Positions 17,983 through 26,473 of a DNA stretch of 64,000 nucleotides are shown here, one piece after another; the stretch's first letter is position 1; each line of letters begins with the position of its first letter. The DNA is taken from assembly GCA_016719615.1 (NCBI GenBank), contig JADJYQ010000001.1:1772501-1836500 (forward strand), in the 5' to 3' direction. Both the position numbers and the translations under genes were made by a program. The stretch comes from Saprospiraceae bacterium. GTDB taxonomy: Bacteria > Bacteroidota > Bacteroidia > Chitinophagales > Saprospiraceae. Below the pieces are notes generated by a model. That model saw nothing but the letters and a program-made list of their open reading frames with translations, ran no database searches and was not told the DNA's origin.

Positions 17983-18530
17983 AAATTCTCCAGTACCTTT
18001 TTACCAAAACTGGTGTGCACTACCTCAGGATGAAATTGTACACCGTAAACCGGAAATTTTCCAATATCCATTTTAAAAGCTGCAACCGGTATACTGTCTG
18101 TTTTCGCTATTAGTTTTGATTGCTCTGGTAATATTGTAATGGTATCGCTATGTGACATCCAGATTTGAGTATTATTTGGAACTTCAAAAAATAATTCATC
18201 ATGTTCCAAAATTTGCAACTGAGCCCGACCATATTCCCGCTTGGTGGAAGCACTCACCGCTCCTCCGAATTTGGCAGACAATAACTGCGCTCCATAACAA
18301 ATTCCAAAAACGGGATACTTTTCCATCAATAACGCGAGATCAACATCAGGGTGTTTGGTTTCGCGAACAGAACAAGGTGATCCGGAGAGAATAACTGCTG
18401 CTATTTCATCATCGAAAGGAAAATCTGCATTGAAAGGAATGATTTCACAATACAGTTCAATCTCACGTATGCGCCTGGCAATTAATTGTGTAAATTGGGA
18501 TCCAAAATCCAGTATTATTATTTTATCCAT
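17961..18530 (-). CDS. guaA: GMP synthase, N-terminal glutamine amidotransferase domain, frameshifted
   Basis: This 189-residue frame is a complete class I glutamine amidotransferase domain, which supplies ammonia to the synthetase half. The triad is visible: C78 in FGICYGAQL, and H167 and E169 in GVQFHPE. The oxyanion region is ILSGSP (residues 47-52). After ENF the frame runs into a stop, whereas the normal LLxICxxKPNWT linker is found one base out of phase, giving the C-terminal piece at 17002-17982. The gene lies 36 nt downstream of nusB on the same strand and probably shares its transcript. Confidence 0.9.
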   Translation of the reverse strand: MDKIIILDFGSQFTQLIARRIREIELYCEIIPFNADFPFDDEIAAVILSGSPCSVRETKHPDVDLALLMEKYPVFGICYGAQLLSAKFGGAVSASTKREYGRAQLQILEHDELFFEVPNNTQIWMSHSDTITILPEQSKLIAKTDSIPVAAFKMDIGKFPVYGVQFHPEVVHTSFGKKVLENFYLEYVV

Positions 18531-18566
18531 ATTCGACTACAGAAAACAGTCCTTGATACCCTAACT

Positions 18567-19499
18567 TTAAATGCTGAGTCCCCTTCCCTCTTTAACTATT
18601 TTACCGTTGGACTCTAATTGTTTCAAAAGTTTGTCTAAAACCCCATTTACAAATTCTTTTGATTTATCCGTACTGTAAGTTTTCGACAATTCTACATATT
18701 CATTTAAAGTTACTTTGGGCGGAATAGTTTTAAAATGCACCATTTCCACGACTCCCATTTTTATCAGAATCATGTCGACCAAGGCTACGCGCTCTGAATC
18801 CCAATTTTCGAGAACAGGTGTTATCATTGCGCTTAGATCCTCATCCAATTTACAGGTATTATCTAACAAATACTTTCCAAAATTCAATACCGTATCATCG
18901 TCTGGAATGTATTCCTTATAAAATGGCTCATTATTAGGAAGGGCTTTTAAAGTCTTTTTGAGAGCACCTATTACCAGACTTTTATCATCGGTCCAACAAG
19001 CAAAGCGGTCGTCCATAATCTCATTAAACAATTCATTTCGCCTGCAAAACCTGTAGAGTTCAAGAAGAATTTCCACATGATCTCCATGGTCAGCTTCCTT
19101 ATTAAGATATTCGAGATAACTTTTTTCTTTGCAAAAGTCTTTGTATATTTTTCGAAACAAATCATCATCCAAACCTTCTGAACAATGTTCTTCCTTAAAC
19201 TTGTTTTGTATGAATTTATTTTTTTCAATACTCTGTATCAATGGGTTGGAATAAATTTTGTCTGTAAAGGTCTTATCATCATCAGACTTAATATGCTTTG
19301 ATTGTCTGTGTTTAAAATCTTCACCTGCAAAATAACAAACACGCACAATGCAGTATAAATTTAATAAATAGAGGCGAAAAGAGTCATGAATGGTTTTGAG
19401 AAATGCCTGTACAGCCTGATCGTTTGTTAATTCGCGGTCTTGGGCCAGGCTATATAATTGTTGCATCACTTTGACGCGAACATTCCTCCTACTCAACAT
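18567..19499 (-). CDS. nusB: Transcription antitermination factor NusB (long Bacteroidota form)
   Basis: 310 residues, about twice the usual NusB length, as is common in Bacteroidota where a long insert separates the N-terminal helices from the conserved C-terminal half. The N-terminus MLSRRNVRVKVMQQLYS and the C-terminal block (NWDSERVALVDMILIKMGVVEM, then LNEYVELSKTYSTDKSKEFVNGVLD) are diagnostic. NusB with NusE binds boxA RNA to support rRNA transcription. The middle is rich in charged residues and Cys/Phe and shows no domain I can name. A TAnnTTTG promoter box lies 28 nt upstream of the start. Confidence 0.9.
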   Translation of the reverse strand: MLSRRNVRVKVMQQLYSLAQDRELTNDQAVQAFLKTIHDSFRLYLLNLYCIVRVCYFAGEDFKHRQSKHIKSDDDKTFTDKIYSNPLIQSIEKNKFIQNKFKEEHCSEGLDDDLFRKIYKDFCKEKSYLEYLNKEADHGDHVEILLELYRFCRRNELFNEIMDDRFACWTDDKSLVIGALKKTLKALPNNEPFYKEYIPDDDTVLNFGKYLLDNTCKLDEDLSAMITPVLENWDSERVALVDMILIKMGVVEMVHFKTIPPKVTLNEYVELSKTYSTDKSKEFVNGVLDKLLKQLESNGKIVKEGRGLSI

Positions 19500-19526
19500 T
19501 GTAGTGTTCTGTCTTTAATTGAAGGG

Positions 19527-19534
19527 CAAAATTA
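19527..19534 (-). promoter_or_regulatory. Candidate -7 promoter box upstream of nusB
   Basis: The minus strand reads TAATTTTG, an exact match to the Bacteroidota -7 consensus TAnnTTTG, 27 nt before the ATG at 19499. I find no TTG at the usual spacing for a -33 element, so support is partial. The rest of the gap 19500-19795 shows nothing else. Confidence 0.45.
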
Positions 19535-19795
19535 ATGGGATTATTGAAATTTTATTGAAATTTGAAGATTATACTAAATAAATTTATGAACAGACTTGAA
19601 GGACCTGTTAATCCTTTTATATAGACGACTAGCTCCCGTCATTGAATATTGTCATTCCAATTTGCAGAACAGAAACACGCAAGTCAAATCGATTGACAAT
19701 GTCTAGTCTTCCAAAATTCAATCAAATATGTGTTCAAGGCTTGCCGGAGAACTTGCGCAACTCATCCACAATCTGCTTTTCAAAGCACCGTATGA

Positions 19796-21325
19796 CTAGT
19801 AAATCTTATTTCCTGTCTCATTGAGATATTTCAATTTTAAATCTTTTGGCTCTGGCAGTTGATGATGGTGCCACTTATGTATGATTTTCCCAGACTTTAG
19901 CAATACAAGACCCGGATTTGACCTCATAATGGTTTTTAACAATAAATCATCGGCTTCAAAACAAGGAAAGTTAATGCCAGAAGCTTTCCGCAATTCCACT
20001 ACACCCTCCTCAGTCAATCCACCAAAGATGCTTATAAAGCTTAATTGTTCACTTTCTACGGAATCTAATAAGGGCAATATCTTGGTTTGAACAATATTAA
20101 GGTATTCAGGATCCCAGGAATATTGGTTCTTTTTAATACTTTTTTCGATTATGGTGTCTATTTGCCCTTGTACAATCTTAATTGATTCTTCCTTTGTACC
20201 AGGATCAAAGCTGATGATCGTATCTATTTCGTAAATCGTATCCTGGATCATCATTTCCACGGAAATCACATTATTCTTAATTTTAGGACTGATGAGCGCT
20301 AAAATATAACGGTCATCATTCAAAATTTCCTGAGTCTTACTTTCTCCATCAAAAGACAAAATATCGAAGTCAGAAATTTTGGTACGAGGAATTGAAGGCT
20401 CTGATTTTATTTGGTCCAAGGATTCCCATACAGTTTTAAAATTTGGATTGTTCTTAAACGAATCTAAATAGTCTTTATAAGGAACTTCTAATTCAATCTT
20501 TGTTTCTCTGTTCCTGATGATATACGCTAATATTTTAACCTCTGCCTGAGCTTTTTGTTCCAACTCAAGTTGTGTTTTGATATCAGCACCAATTTTAAAA
20601 GGTCTGAAATCGATGACGGGTTCATTCCATATGTAATTAGAAAAACAAAATAAAAGCAATCCGATAGTACTCATGACCGTAACCGCCATTCTGAGTTTTT
20701 CCGTAAAAAGCTGATACAACTTACGCCATCTGAATAAAAACCAAATCGCAGGCAACATCAATATAAGATCTTTGATAAATGAAATTTTGGGTTCTAACTT
20801 AATAAAGTCGCCGAAACAACCACAATCAGTAACCCGCATTTGATTTTTATTATACTCCGTCCATTTTGAAAATTCGAAAAAGTTTGCATCAGACGGCACA
20901 TATCCTGTTAAATAAGTAAATCCGGTAAGAACAGTAAAAAAAATCATGATGATGAAGAAAAGCCAGGCTGCTAATTTTCTCCTGTAACCTATGATGAGCA
21001 TTATTCCTAAAACAATTTCAAGCACAATCATAAAAACTGAAAAACCCAGTGCCAGCTTTGACAACATTGGAAACAAAGGTGCCATAAACGACAAAAAGGA
21101 GCCCTTGCAAGTATCTTCAAAAGCAGTAAAATATTGCTCCATTTTAAAAGCTGTTCCCATAGGATCGACCGCTTTTACGAAGCCCGAAAAAATAAATAGA
21201 ATTCCAGCAAAATTTTGAATGAAATTATCCAAAAAGGAATAATCTTCCCTTTTAAATCTATAAATGATAAAACTCAAAGCTGCGGCAGCTAAGGCGACGT
21301 ACAAAAAAAGGCTTACGATTGTCAT
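19796..21325 (-). CDS. BT_3928-like membrane protein: DoxX/MauE-type N-terminus, thioredoxin-like C-terminus
   Basis: 509 residues. The N-terminal 240 residues contain about five or six hydrophobic segments resembling the DoxX/MauE fold, with GILFIFSGFVKAVDP near residue 40 and a conserved VTDCGCFGDFIKL motif on a loop. The remaining half is soluble and ends in a stretch resembling a thioredoxin-like fold (INFPCFEADDLLLKTIMRSNPGLVLLKSGKIIHKWH, described by parts). This matches the protein usually labelled BT_3928 family in Bacteroidota. The fold and the paired Cys suggest membrane-linked redox or electron transfer, but the function is not established. The gene starts 3 nt after the DUF1599 gene ends, so the two form an operon. 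Confidence 0.7.
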   Translation of the reverse strand: MTIVSLFLYVALAAAALSFIIYRFKREDYSFLDNFIQNFAGILFIFSGFVKAVDPMGTAFKMEQYFTAFEDTCKGSFLSFMAPLFPMLSKLALGFSVFMIVLEIVLGIMLIIGYRRKLAAWLFFIIMIFFTVLTGFTYLTGYVPSDANFFEFSKWTEYNKNQMRVTDCGCFGDFIKLEPKISFIKDLILMLPAIWFLFRWRKLYQLFTEKLRMAVTVMSTIGLLLFCFSNYIWNEPVIDFRPFKIGADIKTQLELEQKAQAEVKILAYIIRNRETKIELEVPYKDYLDSFKNNPNFKTVWESLDQIKSEPSIPRTKISDFDILSFDGESKTQEILNDDRYILALISPKIKNNVISVEMMIQDTIYEIDTIISFDPGTKEESIKIVQGQIDTIIEKSIKKNQYSWDPEYLNIVQTKILPLLDSVESEQLSFISIFGGLTEEGVVELRKASGINFPCFEADDLLLKTIMRSNPGLVLLKSGKIIHKWHHHQLPEPKDLKLKYLNETGNKIY

Positions 21326-21328
21326 AAA

Positions 21329-21886
21329 TTAAAATTTAAAAGACCAGGTTTTAGATTCTGACCAAATGATCAAAGCGAATACAGCATAGTTTATAATGTC
21401 CAGATAATTTGAAGAGACTCCTTCTGAAATCAAAGTTTTACCATCATTTTCTTCCATTCTCCGAATTCTTAAAATTTTAGATAAAATGAGGTCCGTAAAA
21501 CTACTCATTCGCATTTGCCTCCAAATTTCTCCATAATCGTGATTTTTTTTAAGCATCAGTTCAAATGCCTGATCAAAATACTTATCGTATAAATCCGAAG
21601 TTTGTTCCAAACTTAAATCCTTGTCTGTGCTTCCCAAGTCTGTTTGGATCAATGCCATTATGGAATAATTGACAAGACCCACATATTCAACATCGGGTAA
21701 TTCATCAATCTGCTGATCTTTTTGTTCTTCTATACTTCGAATCCGAAATGCCTTAATCAAAAGTTGGTCAGTAACCGAAGAAGGTCTGAGTACTCTCCAA
21801 GAAGTTCCATAATCTTGCGCCTTTTGAACGAAAATGCTTTTACAAATTTGCTGGATGCTCCTGTATTGGTCTATGGTCTTATTCAA
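21329..21886 (-). CDS. DUF1599-like protein with two homologous halves
   Basis: 185 residues with an internal duplication: KAQDYGTSWRVLRPSSVTDQLLIKAFRIRSIEE in the first half parallels KNHDYGEIWRQMRMSSFTDLILSKILRIRRMEE in the second (each quoted in fragments under the same DYG-W-R-R-S-TD-K-RIR pattern). This layout fits DUF1599, a Bacteroidota family of unknown function. The start is TTG at 21886; no in-frame ATG lies nearby, and a TAnnTTTG box 20 nt upstream supports this start. It is co-transcribed with the BT_3928-like gene. Confidence 0.75.
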   Translation of the reverse strand: MNKTIDQYRSIQQICKSIFVQKAQDYGTSWRVLRPSSVTDQLLIKAFRIRSIEEQKDQQIDELPDVEYVGLVNYSIMALIQTDLGSTDKDLSLEQTSDLYDKYFDQAFELMLKKNHDYGEIWRQMRMSSFTDLILSKILRIRRMEENDGKTLISEGVSSNYLDIINYAVFALIIWSESKTWSFKF

Positions 21887-21905
21887 GGCATTTGATTTAA
21901 CTGAG

Positions 21906-21913
21906 CAAATTTA
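21906..21913 (-). promoter_or_regulatory. Candidate -7 promoter box upstream of the DUF1599 gene
   Basis: The minus strand reads TAAATTTG, an exact TAnnTTTG match, placing a transcription start near 21900 and leaving a leader of about 14 nt before the TTG start. No good -33 TTG is seen at standard spacing. Confidence 0.45.
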
Positions 21914-21987
21914 TTGGCTGAAATGCAAAAATCTGGTAAATTGTTTCAAAATACGCCCAAATAAATGTTAATAGCTATATTACCGAA

Positions 21988-22851
21988 ATGAACACCACAT
22001 TATGCATCTTATGTACCCTCTTATTGGGTATTATATTTAGATGGGCTGCTTTATATAAATTACCCGCAATTCCGATCGTCATTGTGAATTATTTGACTTG
22101 TACAGTAATTGGCTATTATTATATTTCCTCAGAGTCCATTTCAAATTTCAAAGGTGTTCTGGTGCCGGCATCTGTAATATTAGGATTGTTATTTTTTATT
22201 GGATTTAGTCTTTTTGCCATTACTATTAAAAAAGCCGGATTGTCTCTGGCTGTTTTGTTTCAAAAATTATCTTTGATCTTAAGCGTACCTTTTGCAGTTT
22301 TTTGGGGAGATCAATTAACATTTGCGCAGTATCTGGGAATTGGTCTTGCATGTATTGCCATTTTCCTGATTCTAAAACCAAAGGGACAAAGCAAGGCCGG
22401 ATCGTCTCAGGTCATATTCCTGTTGTTGGGATGTTTACTGGTTTCTGCAGCAATAGAATGTACTTTTATATTTTCTCAAAAAAAGACGCATTGGGACACA
22501 CAAGCAGCTATCCAATTTACGACTTACATTTTTGCAATTGCCTTTGTGGTTGGTTTTATCTATATGCTCATTTGCAAAAGAGAATACTTAAAGTTGTTTC
22601 AATGGAAAATTATTAGCATTGGAATTCTCTTAGGTATTCCTAATTTCCATTCTATATATTTTATGCTCAAAGCTCTGAATTCGGAATTCATTCCTTCCAT
22701 ATTTTACACTCTATTAAACAGCAGTATCATTATTCTCTCCAGCATTGTGGCCTATTTCTGTTTTAGGGACCCACTTTCGAAAAACCAATGGCTAGGATTA
22801 TGTATTGCTATCTTTTCCCTTGCTTTGATTACCTTGGCCAACTTATTCTAA
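21988..22851 (+). CDS. EamA/DMT-family membrane transporter
   Basis: 287 residues, almost wholly hydrophobic, with about ten predicted transmembrane helices in two halves as in drug/metabolite transporters. Features include an N-terminal helix (TLCILCTLLLGIIFRWAAL), the GLSLAVLFQKLSLILSVPFAV region typical of the EamA fold end of helix 3-4, and a C-terminal SSIVAYFCFRDPLSKNQWLGL. Substrate is unknown. It is the first gene of a tight plus-strand run: the next gene starts 1 nt after its stop. Confidence 0.75.
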   Translation: MNTTLCILCTLLLGIIFRWAALYKLPAIPIVIVNYLTCTVIGYYYISSESISNFKGVLVPASVILGLLFFIGFSLFAITIKKAGLSLAVLFQKLSLILSVPFAVFWGDQLTFAQYLGIGLACIAIFLILKPKGQSKAGSSQVIFLLLGCLLVSAAIECTFIFSQKKTHWDTQAAIQFTTYIFAIAFVVGFIYMLICKREYLKLFQWKIISIGILLGIPNFHSIYFMLKALNSEFIPSIFYTLLNSSIIILSSIVAYFCFRDPLSKNQWLGLCIAIFSLALITLANLF

Positions 22852-22852
22852 T

Positions 22853-23500
22853 ATGGAATTTTATTATTCGATAAAACAGGAATGCCAATCTGCACTTGTA
22901 GAAAAAGGGAGTAAGTTCTTAGCATTTGCATATCCTGTTGAATCCATACCAGATGCTCAAGCAAAACTTTCTCATATTAAATCTTTACATCCCAAAGCAA
23001 GGCATTGGTGTTATGCTTATAAAATTGGCTTTCCAGAATTTGAGGCGAAATCTTCTGACGATGGGGAGCCTTCCGGCACCGCCGGCAAACCGATATTCAA
23101 TCAAATAGAGCGCCTGGAACTTAACAATGTTCTGGTTGTTGTAGTCAGATACTTTGGAGGGATTCTATTAGGTAAAGGAGGTTTACTGCAGGCTTATAAA
23201 GAAAGTGCTAAATTATGTCTCGAGAATGCTGTGATCATCAAACATGAAAAAATGGTCGAGTTAAAAATTGAGTCCGATGTCCATAAAATTCAATTGTTGT
23301 TAAGTATCATTAAAAATTGTGGAGTTGCTGTAAAATCGTTTGAACTCCAAAATAAAAGTTTTTTAATTCTGGAAATATCAGTCAGTAGTAAGTTGGAATT
23401 TATGCGAACGGTTAAATCAAAAATGGAAAAAACAAATTTAAAGCAAGTGGAAAATCCGGAAGATTGGAAAGATTGCAAAATAACTTATAAAATCTTATGA
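22853..23500 (+). CDS. YigZ/IMPACT-family protein (UPF0029)
   Basis: 215 residues, normal for the family. The signature region is clear: HPKARHWCYAYKIG, then SSDDGEPSGTAGKPIFNQIE and VVVVRYFGGILLGKGGLLQAYKESA. The C-terminal half is the smaller ferredoxin-like domain (UPF0029 C-terminal). The family is related to the eukaryotic GCN2 regulator IMPACT; a link to translation is proposed but the biochemical role is unclear. Its stop overlaps the coaE start by 4 nt, indicating translational coupling. Confidence 0.88.
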   Translation: MEFYYSIKQECQSALVEKGSKFLAFAYPVESIPDAQAKLSHIKSLHPKARHWCYAYKIGFPEFEAKSSDDGEPSGTAGKPIFNQIERLELNNVLVVVVRYFGGILLGKGGLLQAYKESAKLCLENAVIIKHEKMVELKIESDVHKIQLLLSIIKNCGVAVKSFELQNKSFLILEISVSSKLEFMRTVKSKMEKTNLKQVENPEDWKDCKITYKIL

Positions 23501-24096
23501 AACTCGTTGCTTTAACAGGCGGCATAGGTAGTGGAAAAACAACAGTGGCCAAAATATTTGAGTTACTGGGCGTTCCTGTTTACAATGCAGATAAGAGCGC
23601 GCGCTATCAAATGGAACATCACCCTATTCTTAAATCATTATTAATTGAACATTTCGGTTCACAAGCCTATCATGTTGATGGTCGACTTAATTCTGAATAT
23701 ATATCAGGAATTGTTTTTAATGAACCCACACAATTGACATGGTTAAATCAGGCCGTTCATCCTTATGTTGCCATTCACATCCAGGAGTGGTTAATGCACG
23801 CAAAAGATTTATATGGCGTTCTTGAAACCGCTTTATTGAAAGAATCTATGAAACTCACCAACTTTTACAAAATCGTGCATATTTCCAGTCCTGAAAGCCT
23901 GCGCATCAAAAGAGTTGTAATTAGAGATGGACAATTACAAGAAGATATTCTCAAAAAACTCAGATTTCAACAAACGGAAGAAGAACTCTTGGAGTTGGCT
24001 GATTTCACGATTCTCAATGATGGATCACAAAGTCTGATTTTACAAATCCATAATATTCACAAAAGCATTTCTAACGAAATCTTGAAAAAGTGTTAA
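23497..24096 (+). CDS. coaE: Dephospho-CoA kinase
   Basis: 199 residues, typical length. CoaE phosphorylates the 3'-hydroxyl of dephospho-CoA, the last step of coenzyme A synthesis. The P-loop GGIGSGKT is at residues 8-15, followed by LGVPVYNADKSAR, the Asp that binds the acceptor; VLETALLKES corresponds to the family's second substrate-binding segment, and RVVIRDGQ lies in the lid. The start ATG lies inside the last codons of the YigZ-family gene (ATGA overlap). Confidence 0.92.
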   Translation: MKLVALTGGIGSGKTTVAKIFELLGVPVYNADKSARYQMEHHPILKSLLIEHFGSQAYHVDGRLNSEYISGIVFNEPTQLTWLNQAVHPYVAIHIQEWLMHAKDLYGVLETALLKESMKLTNFYKIVHISSPESLRIKRVVIRDGQLQEDILKKLRFQQTEEELLELADFTILNDGSQSLILQIHNIHKSISNEILKKC

Positions 24097-24134
24097 TGTC
24101 CAAAGCGGTAAATAAAAGTTTCAAAGAAGGTATC

Positions 24135-24142
24135 TAACTTTG
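24135..24142 (+). promoter_or_regulatory. Candidate -7 promoter box for rocD
   Basis: TAACTTTG matches TAnnTTTG exactly and implies transcription starting near 24149. This favours ATG 24158 over the upstream ATG at 24140, which would lie within the promoter itself. Confidence 0.5.
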
Positions 24143-24157
24143 CTAAAATACTTTTAC

Positions 24158-25405
24158 ATGAATACAACACTGGCAAATGGGATCTCTAGTTTTTATTTGG
24201 ATTTGGAAAACCGCTATGGAGCTCACAATTACCATCCTCTGCCAGTTGTATTAGAAAGAGGAGAAGGCGTAAATGTTTGGGATGTAAACGGCAAACAATA
24301 CCTCGATTTTTTATCTGCCTATTCGGCCGTAAATCAGGGACATTGTCACCCAAAAATCATTGCAAGCCTTGTCAATCAGGCTCAAAAACTAACACTAACT
24401 TCAAGAGCCTTTTATAACGACCAATTAGGTCTGTATGAACAATTTATTTGTAAATATTTTGGCTACGATAAAATGCTTCCGATGAATACCGGAGTTGAAG
24501 GTGTTGAAACTGCAATTAAACTCTGCAGGAAATGGGCTTATACCCAAAAACAAATTCCCGAAAATGAGGCCAAAATTGTAGTATTTGACGGCAACTTTCA
24601 TGGAAGGACCATGTTGGCTGTTTCATTGTCGACCGATCCCAGCAGTTATCATGGGTTTGGTCCGTTTTTGACAGGTTTTGTAAAACTTCCGTATAATGAC
24701 ATTGAAGCGCTTACGAAGGTTTTTGAAATGGAAAACCTTGCGGGGATTTTGATCGAGCCCATACAAGGTGAAGCCGGAGTCATTATACCAGATGACAACT
24801 ATTTGAAGACGATCAGAGAATTATGTACTCAACATCGGGTACTTTTTATCGCTGATGAAGTTCAAACCGGACTTTGTCGCACAGGAATGCGACTAGCATG
24901 TGACCACATGTCCATAAGGCCAGATGTGCTTATACTAGGCAAAGCGCTGTCCGGAGGAACCATTCCAATATCTGCTGTTCTTGCAGACGACGAGGTGATG
25001 CTGAGTATACATCCCGGCGAACATGGATCAACCTTTGGAGGCAATCCTTTGGCTGCAAAAGTGGCCATTTCGGCACTGGAAGTTCTTGAAGAAGAAGGAC
25101 TTGCAGAAAATGCAAGAATACAAGGACTGTATTTGCGTCAGCGCCTGCTTGAAATCAAAGAAAAATTTCCCCTGATAAAACAGGTCCGAGGCCGCGGTTT
25201 GCTCAATGCCATCGTAATAGATAGTGAAGAAACCAGCGATCTTGCCTGGCGTTTATGTTTACTAATGGCTGAGCAAGGTGTATTGGCAAAACCAACACAT
25301 GGAAACATCATACGTTTGGCTCCGCCGTTATGTATTCGGAAGGATCAAATAGAAGACGCCTGTTTTGGAATCGAAAAAGCATTACAAACTTTGAACTTGA
25401 ATTAA
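24158..25405 (+). CDS. rocD: Ornithine--oxo-acid transaminase
   Basis: 415 residues from ATG 24158. The enzyme converts ornithine and 2-oxoglutarate to glutamate semialdehyde and glutamate using PLP, linking arginine catabolism to proline and glutamate. Diagnostic stretches: DLENRYGAHNYHPLPVVLERGEGV at the start (in two parts), LPMNTGVEGVETAIKLCRKW, DGNFHGRTMLAVSLS, LIEPIQGEAGVIIP, FIADEVQTGLCRTG and the Schiff-base lysine in LILGKALSGG. GEHGSTFGGNPLA follows. Length and motifs fit RocD better than acetylornithine or GABA transaminase. The promoter box ending at 24142 decides the start. Confidence 0.92.
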   Translation: MNTTLANGISSFYLDLENRYGAHNYHPLPVVLERGEGVNVWDVNGKQYLDFLSAYSAVNQGHCHPKIIASLVNQAQKLTLTSRAFYNDQLGLYEQFICKYFGYDKMLPMNTGVEGVETAIKLCRKWAYTQKQIPENEAKIVVFDGNFHGRTMLAVSLSTDPSSYHGFGPFLTGFVKLPYNDIEALTKVFEMENLAGILIEPIQGEAGVIIPDDNYLKTIRELCTQHRVLFIADEVQTGLCRTGMRLACDHMSIRPDVLILGKALSGGTIPISAVLADDEVMLSIHPGEHGSTFGGNPLAAKVAISALEVLEEEGLAENARIQGLYLRQRLLEIKEKFPLIKQVRGRGLLNAIVIDSEETSDLAWRLCLLMAEQGVLAKPTHGNIIRLAPPLCIRKDQIEDACFGIEKALQTLNLN

Positions 25406-25514
25406 GAAAAAATCAAAGCTTTTAAATTAATTTTCTCTAATTTTAGCTAAAAGATTCAAAATAATACAGATATATATGCAATTTAACCTTAATTTTGTTT
25501 AAAATATTTACCAT

Positions 25515-26447
25515 ATGCGCCTTTTTTACCTCACATTAGCCTTACTTCTTTCCTTTATTAATTTTGGTTCATCCCAATACATGCAAATTAAATTTTGTGG
25601 AAAAACAACAAATGTAAGCCCATCCACAGATGGCTCCGGAAATGATCAAAGACATAAAGGCGCTCTAAGATTAGATTATATCCGCGTTGGCAGGGTTGGG
25701 CAATCTAAAACCAGCCCTTTTTACAATTTAGGAAATACCGGAGGTTTAAGTTTTAAAAATAGTACTTGGGTAGATGGCTGTACCAATAATACCAATCAAA
25801 CTTATTGTTCCGGTTGTAGCAAATGTACTTTTGTTACAGATAACAGTAATAAAATACTTGGCGTTTTTGAAGGCAAAATGCAAGGAAACGTAAGAATGCG
25901 TTCCAATAACAACGATTTATTCATGGAAAGTACCGGCGATCAAAATCTGGTTTGTTTTGTAACCGACCCTTTTGATGTTACAGCACATAGCGGCAAAAGA
26001 ATTGAAGTGAACATTGGATATGAGGGAACGAGATTAGATGGTTTTGAAACAAAGAATGTCAATTTTTTATATAAATATACCAATATGGACTGGAAGCAAA
26101 TGCTCAATCAAAATAGCAATTTCTTAAGGATTATTGACACGACCCTTCTCGTATTGGATGCTGTTCCAGTAGCTCTTGAAAATCTCGATAAAACCATAGA
26201 CATTCAATTACAACCCAACCCGGTTAATAACCAGCTTCAGGTTTTACTCCAAAGCAACGAAGCTTTTAATGCAACGGCACATATAACAAGTATTGATTCA
26301 AAAGAAATTCTAAACCAGCAATATTTGATCCAGCAAGGTTCTTCAAAGTTAATATTTGATTTGACGAATATTCCTGAAGGTGCATATCTATTTCAAATTG
26401 CTGATGAAAAAGGCAGAGTCAGTAGCAAGAAATTTGTAAAGAAGTAA
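25515..26447 (+). CDS. Secreted protein with type A T9SS sorting domain, function unknown
   Basis: 310 residues. An N-terminal signal (LFYLTLALLLSFINFGSSQ) is followed by a domain of about 200 residues that I do not recognise; it contains a Cys cluster DGCTNNTNQTYCSGCSKC near residues 95-112, which could bind metal or form disulfides. Residues from about 230 are a type A sorting domain beginning IDIQLQPNPVNNQLQVLL and ending SSKKFVKK. T9SS export to the cell surface or medium is expected. The gene stands alone and faces the acetoacetyl-CoA synthetase gene, with 26 nt between the stops. Confidence 0.75.
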   Translation: MRLFYLTLALLLSFINFGSSQYMQIKFCGKTTNVSPSTDGSGNDQRHKGALRLDYIRVGRVGQSKTSPFYNLGNTGGLSFKNSTWVDGCTNNTNQTYCSGCSKCTFVTDNSNKILGVFEGKMQGNVRMRSNNNDLFMESTGDQNLVCFVTDPFDVTAHSGKRIEVNIGYEGTRLDGFETKNVNFLYKYTNMDWKQMLNQNSNFLRIIDTTLLVLDAVPVALENLDKTIDIQLQPNPVNNQLQVLLQSNEAFNATAHITSIDSKEILNQQYLIQQGSSKLIFDLTNIPEGAYLFQIADEKGRVSSKKFVKK

Positions 26448-26473
26448 GCTAGGATTCTTTCATACTTATCTGC

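Noticed and set aside
17002..18530. Natural two-subunit GMP synthase
   Set aside because: The second frame has no start codon before the PP-loop and the linker is in coding sense across the break, so two working subunits would not be made.
19642..19824. Small plus-strand ORF between nusB and the BT_3928-like gene
   Set aside because: No promoter, no recognisable protein pattern, and it overlaps the end of the BT_3928-like gene.
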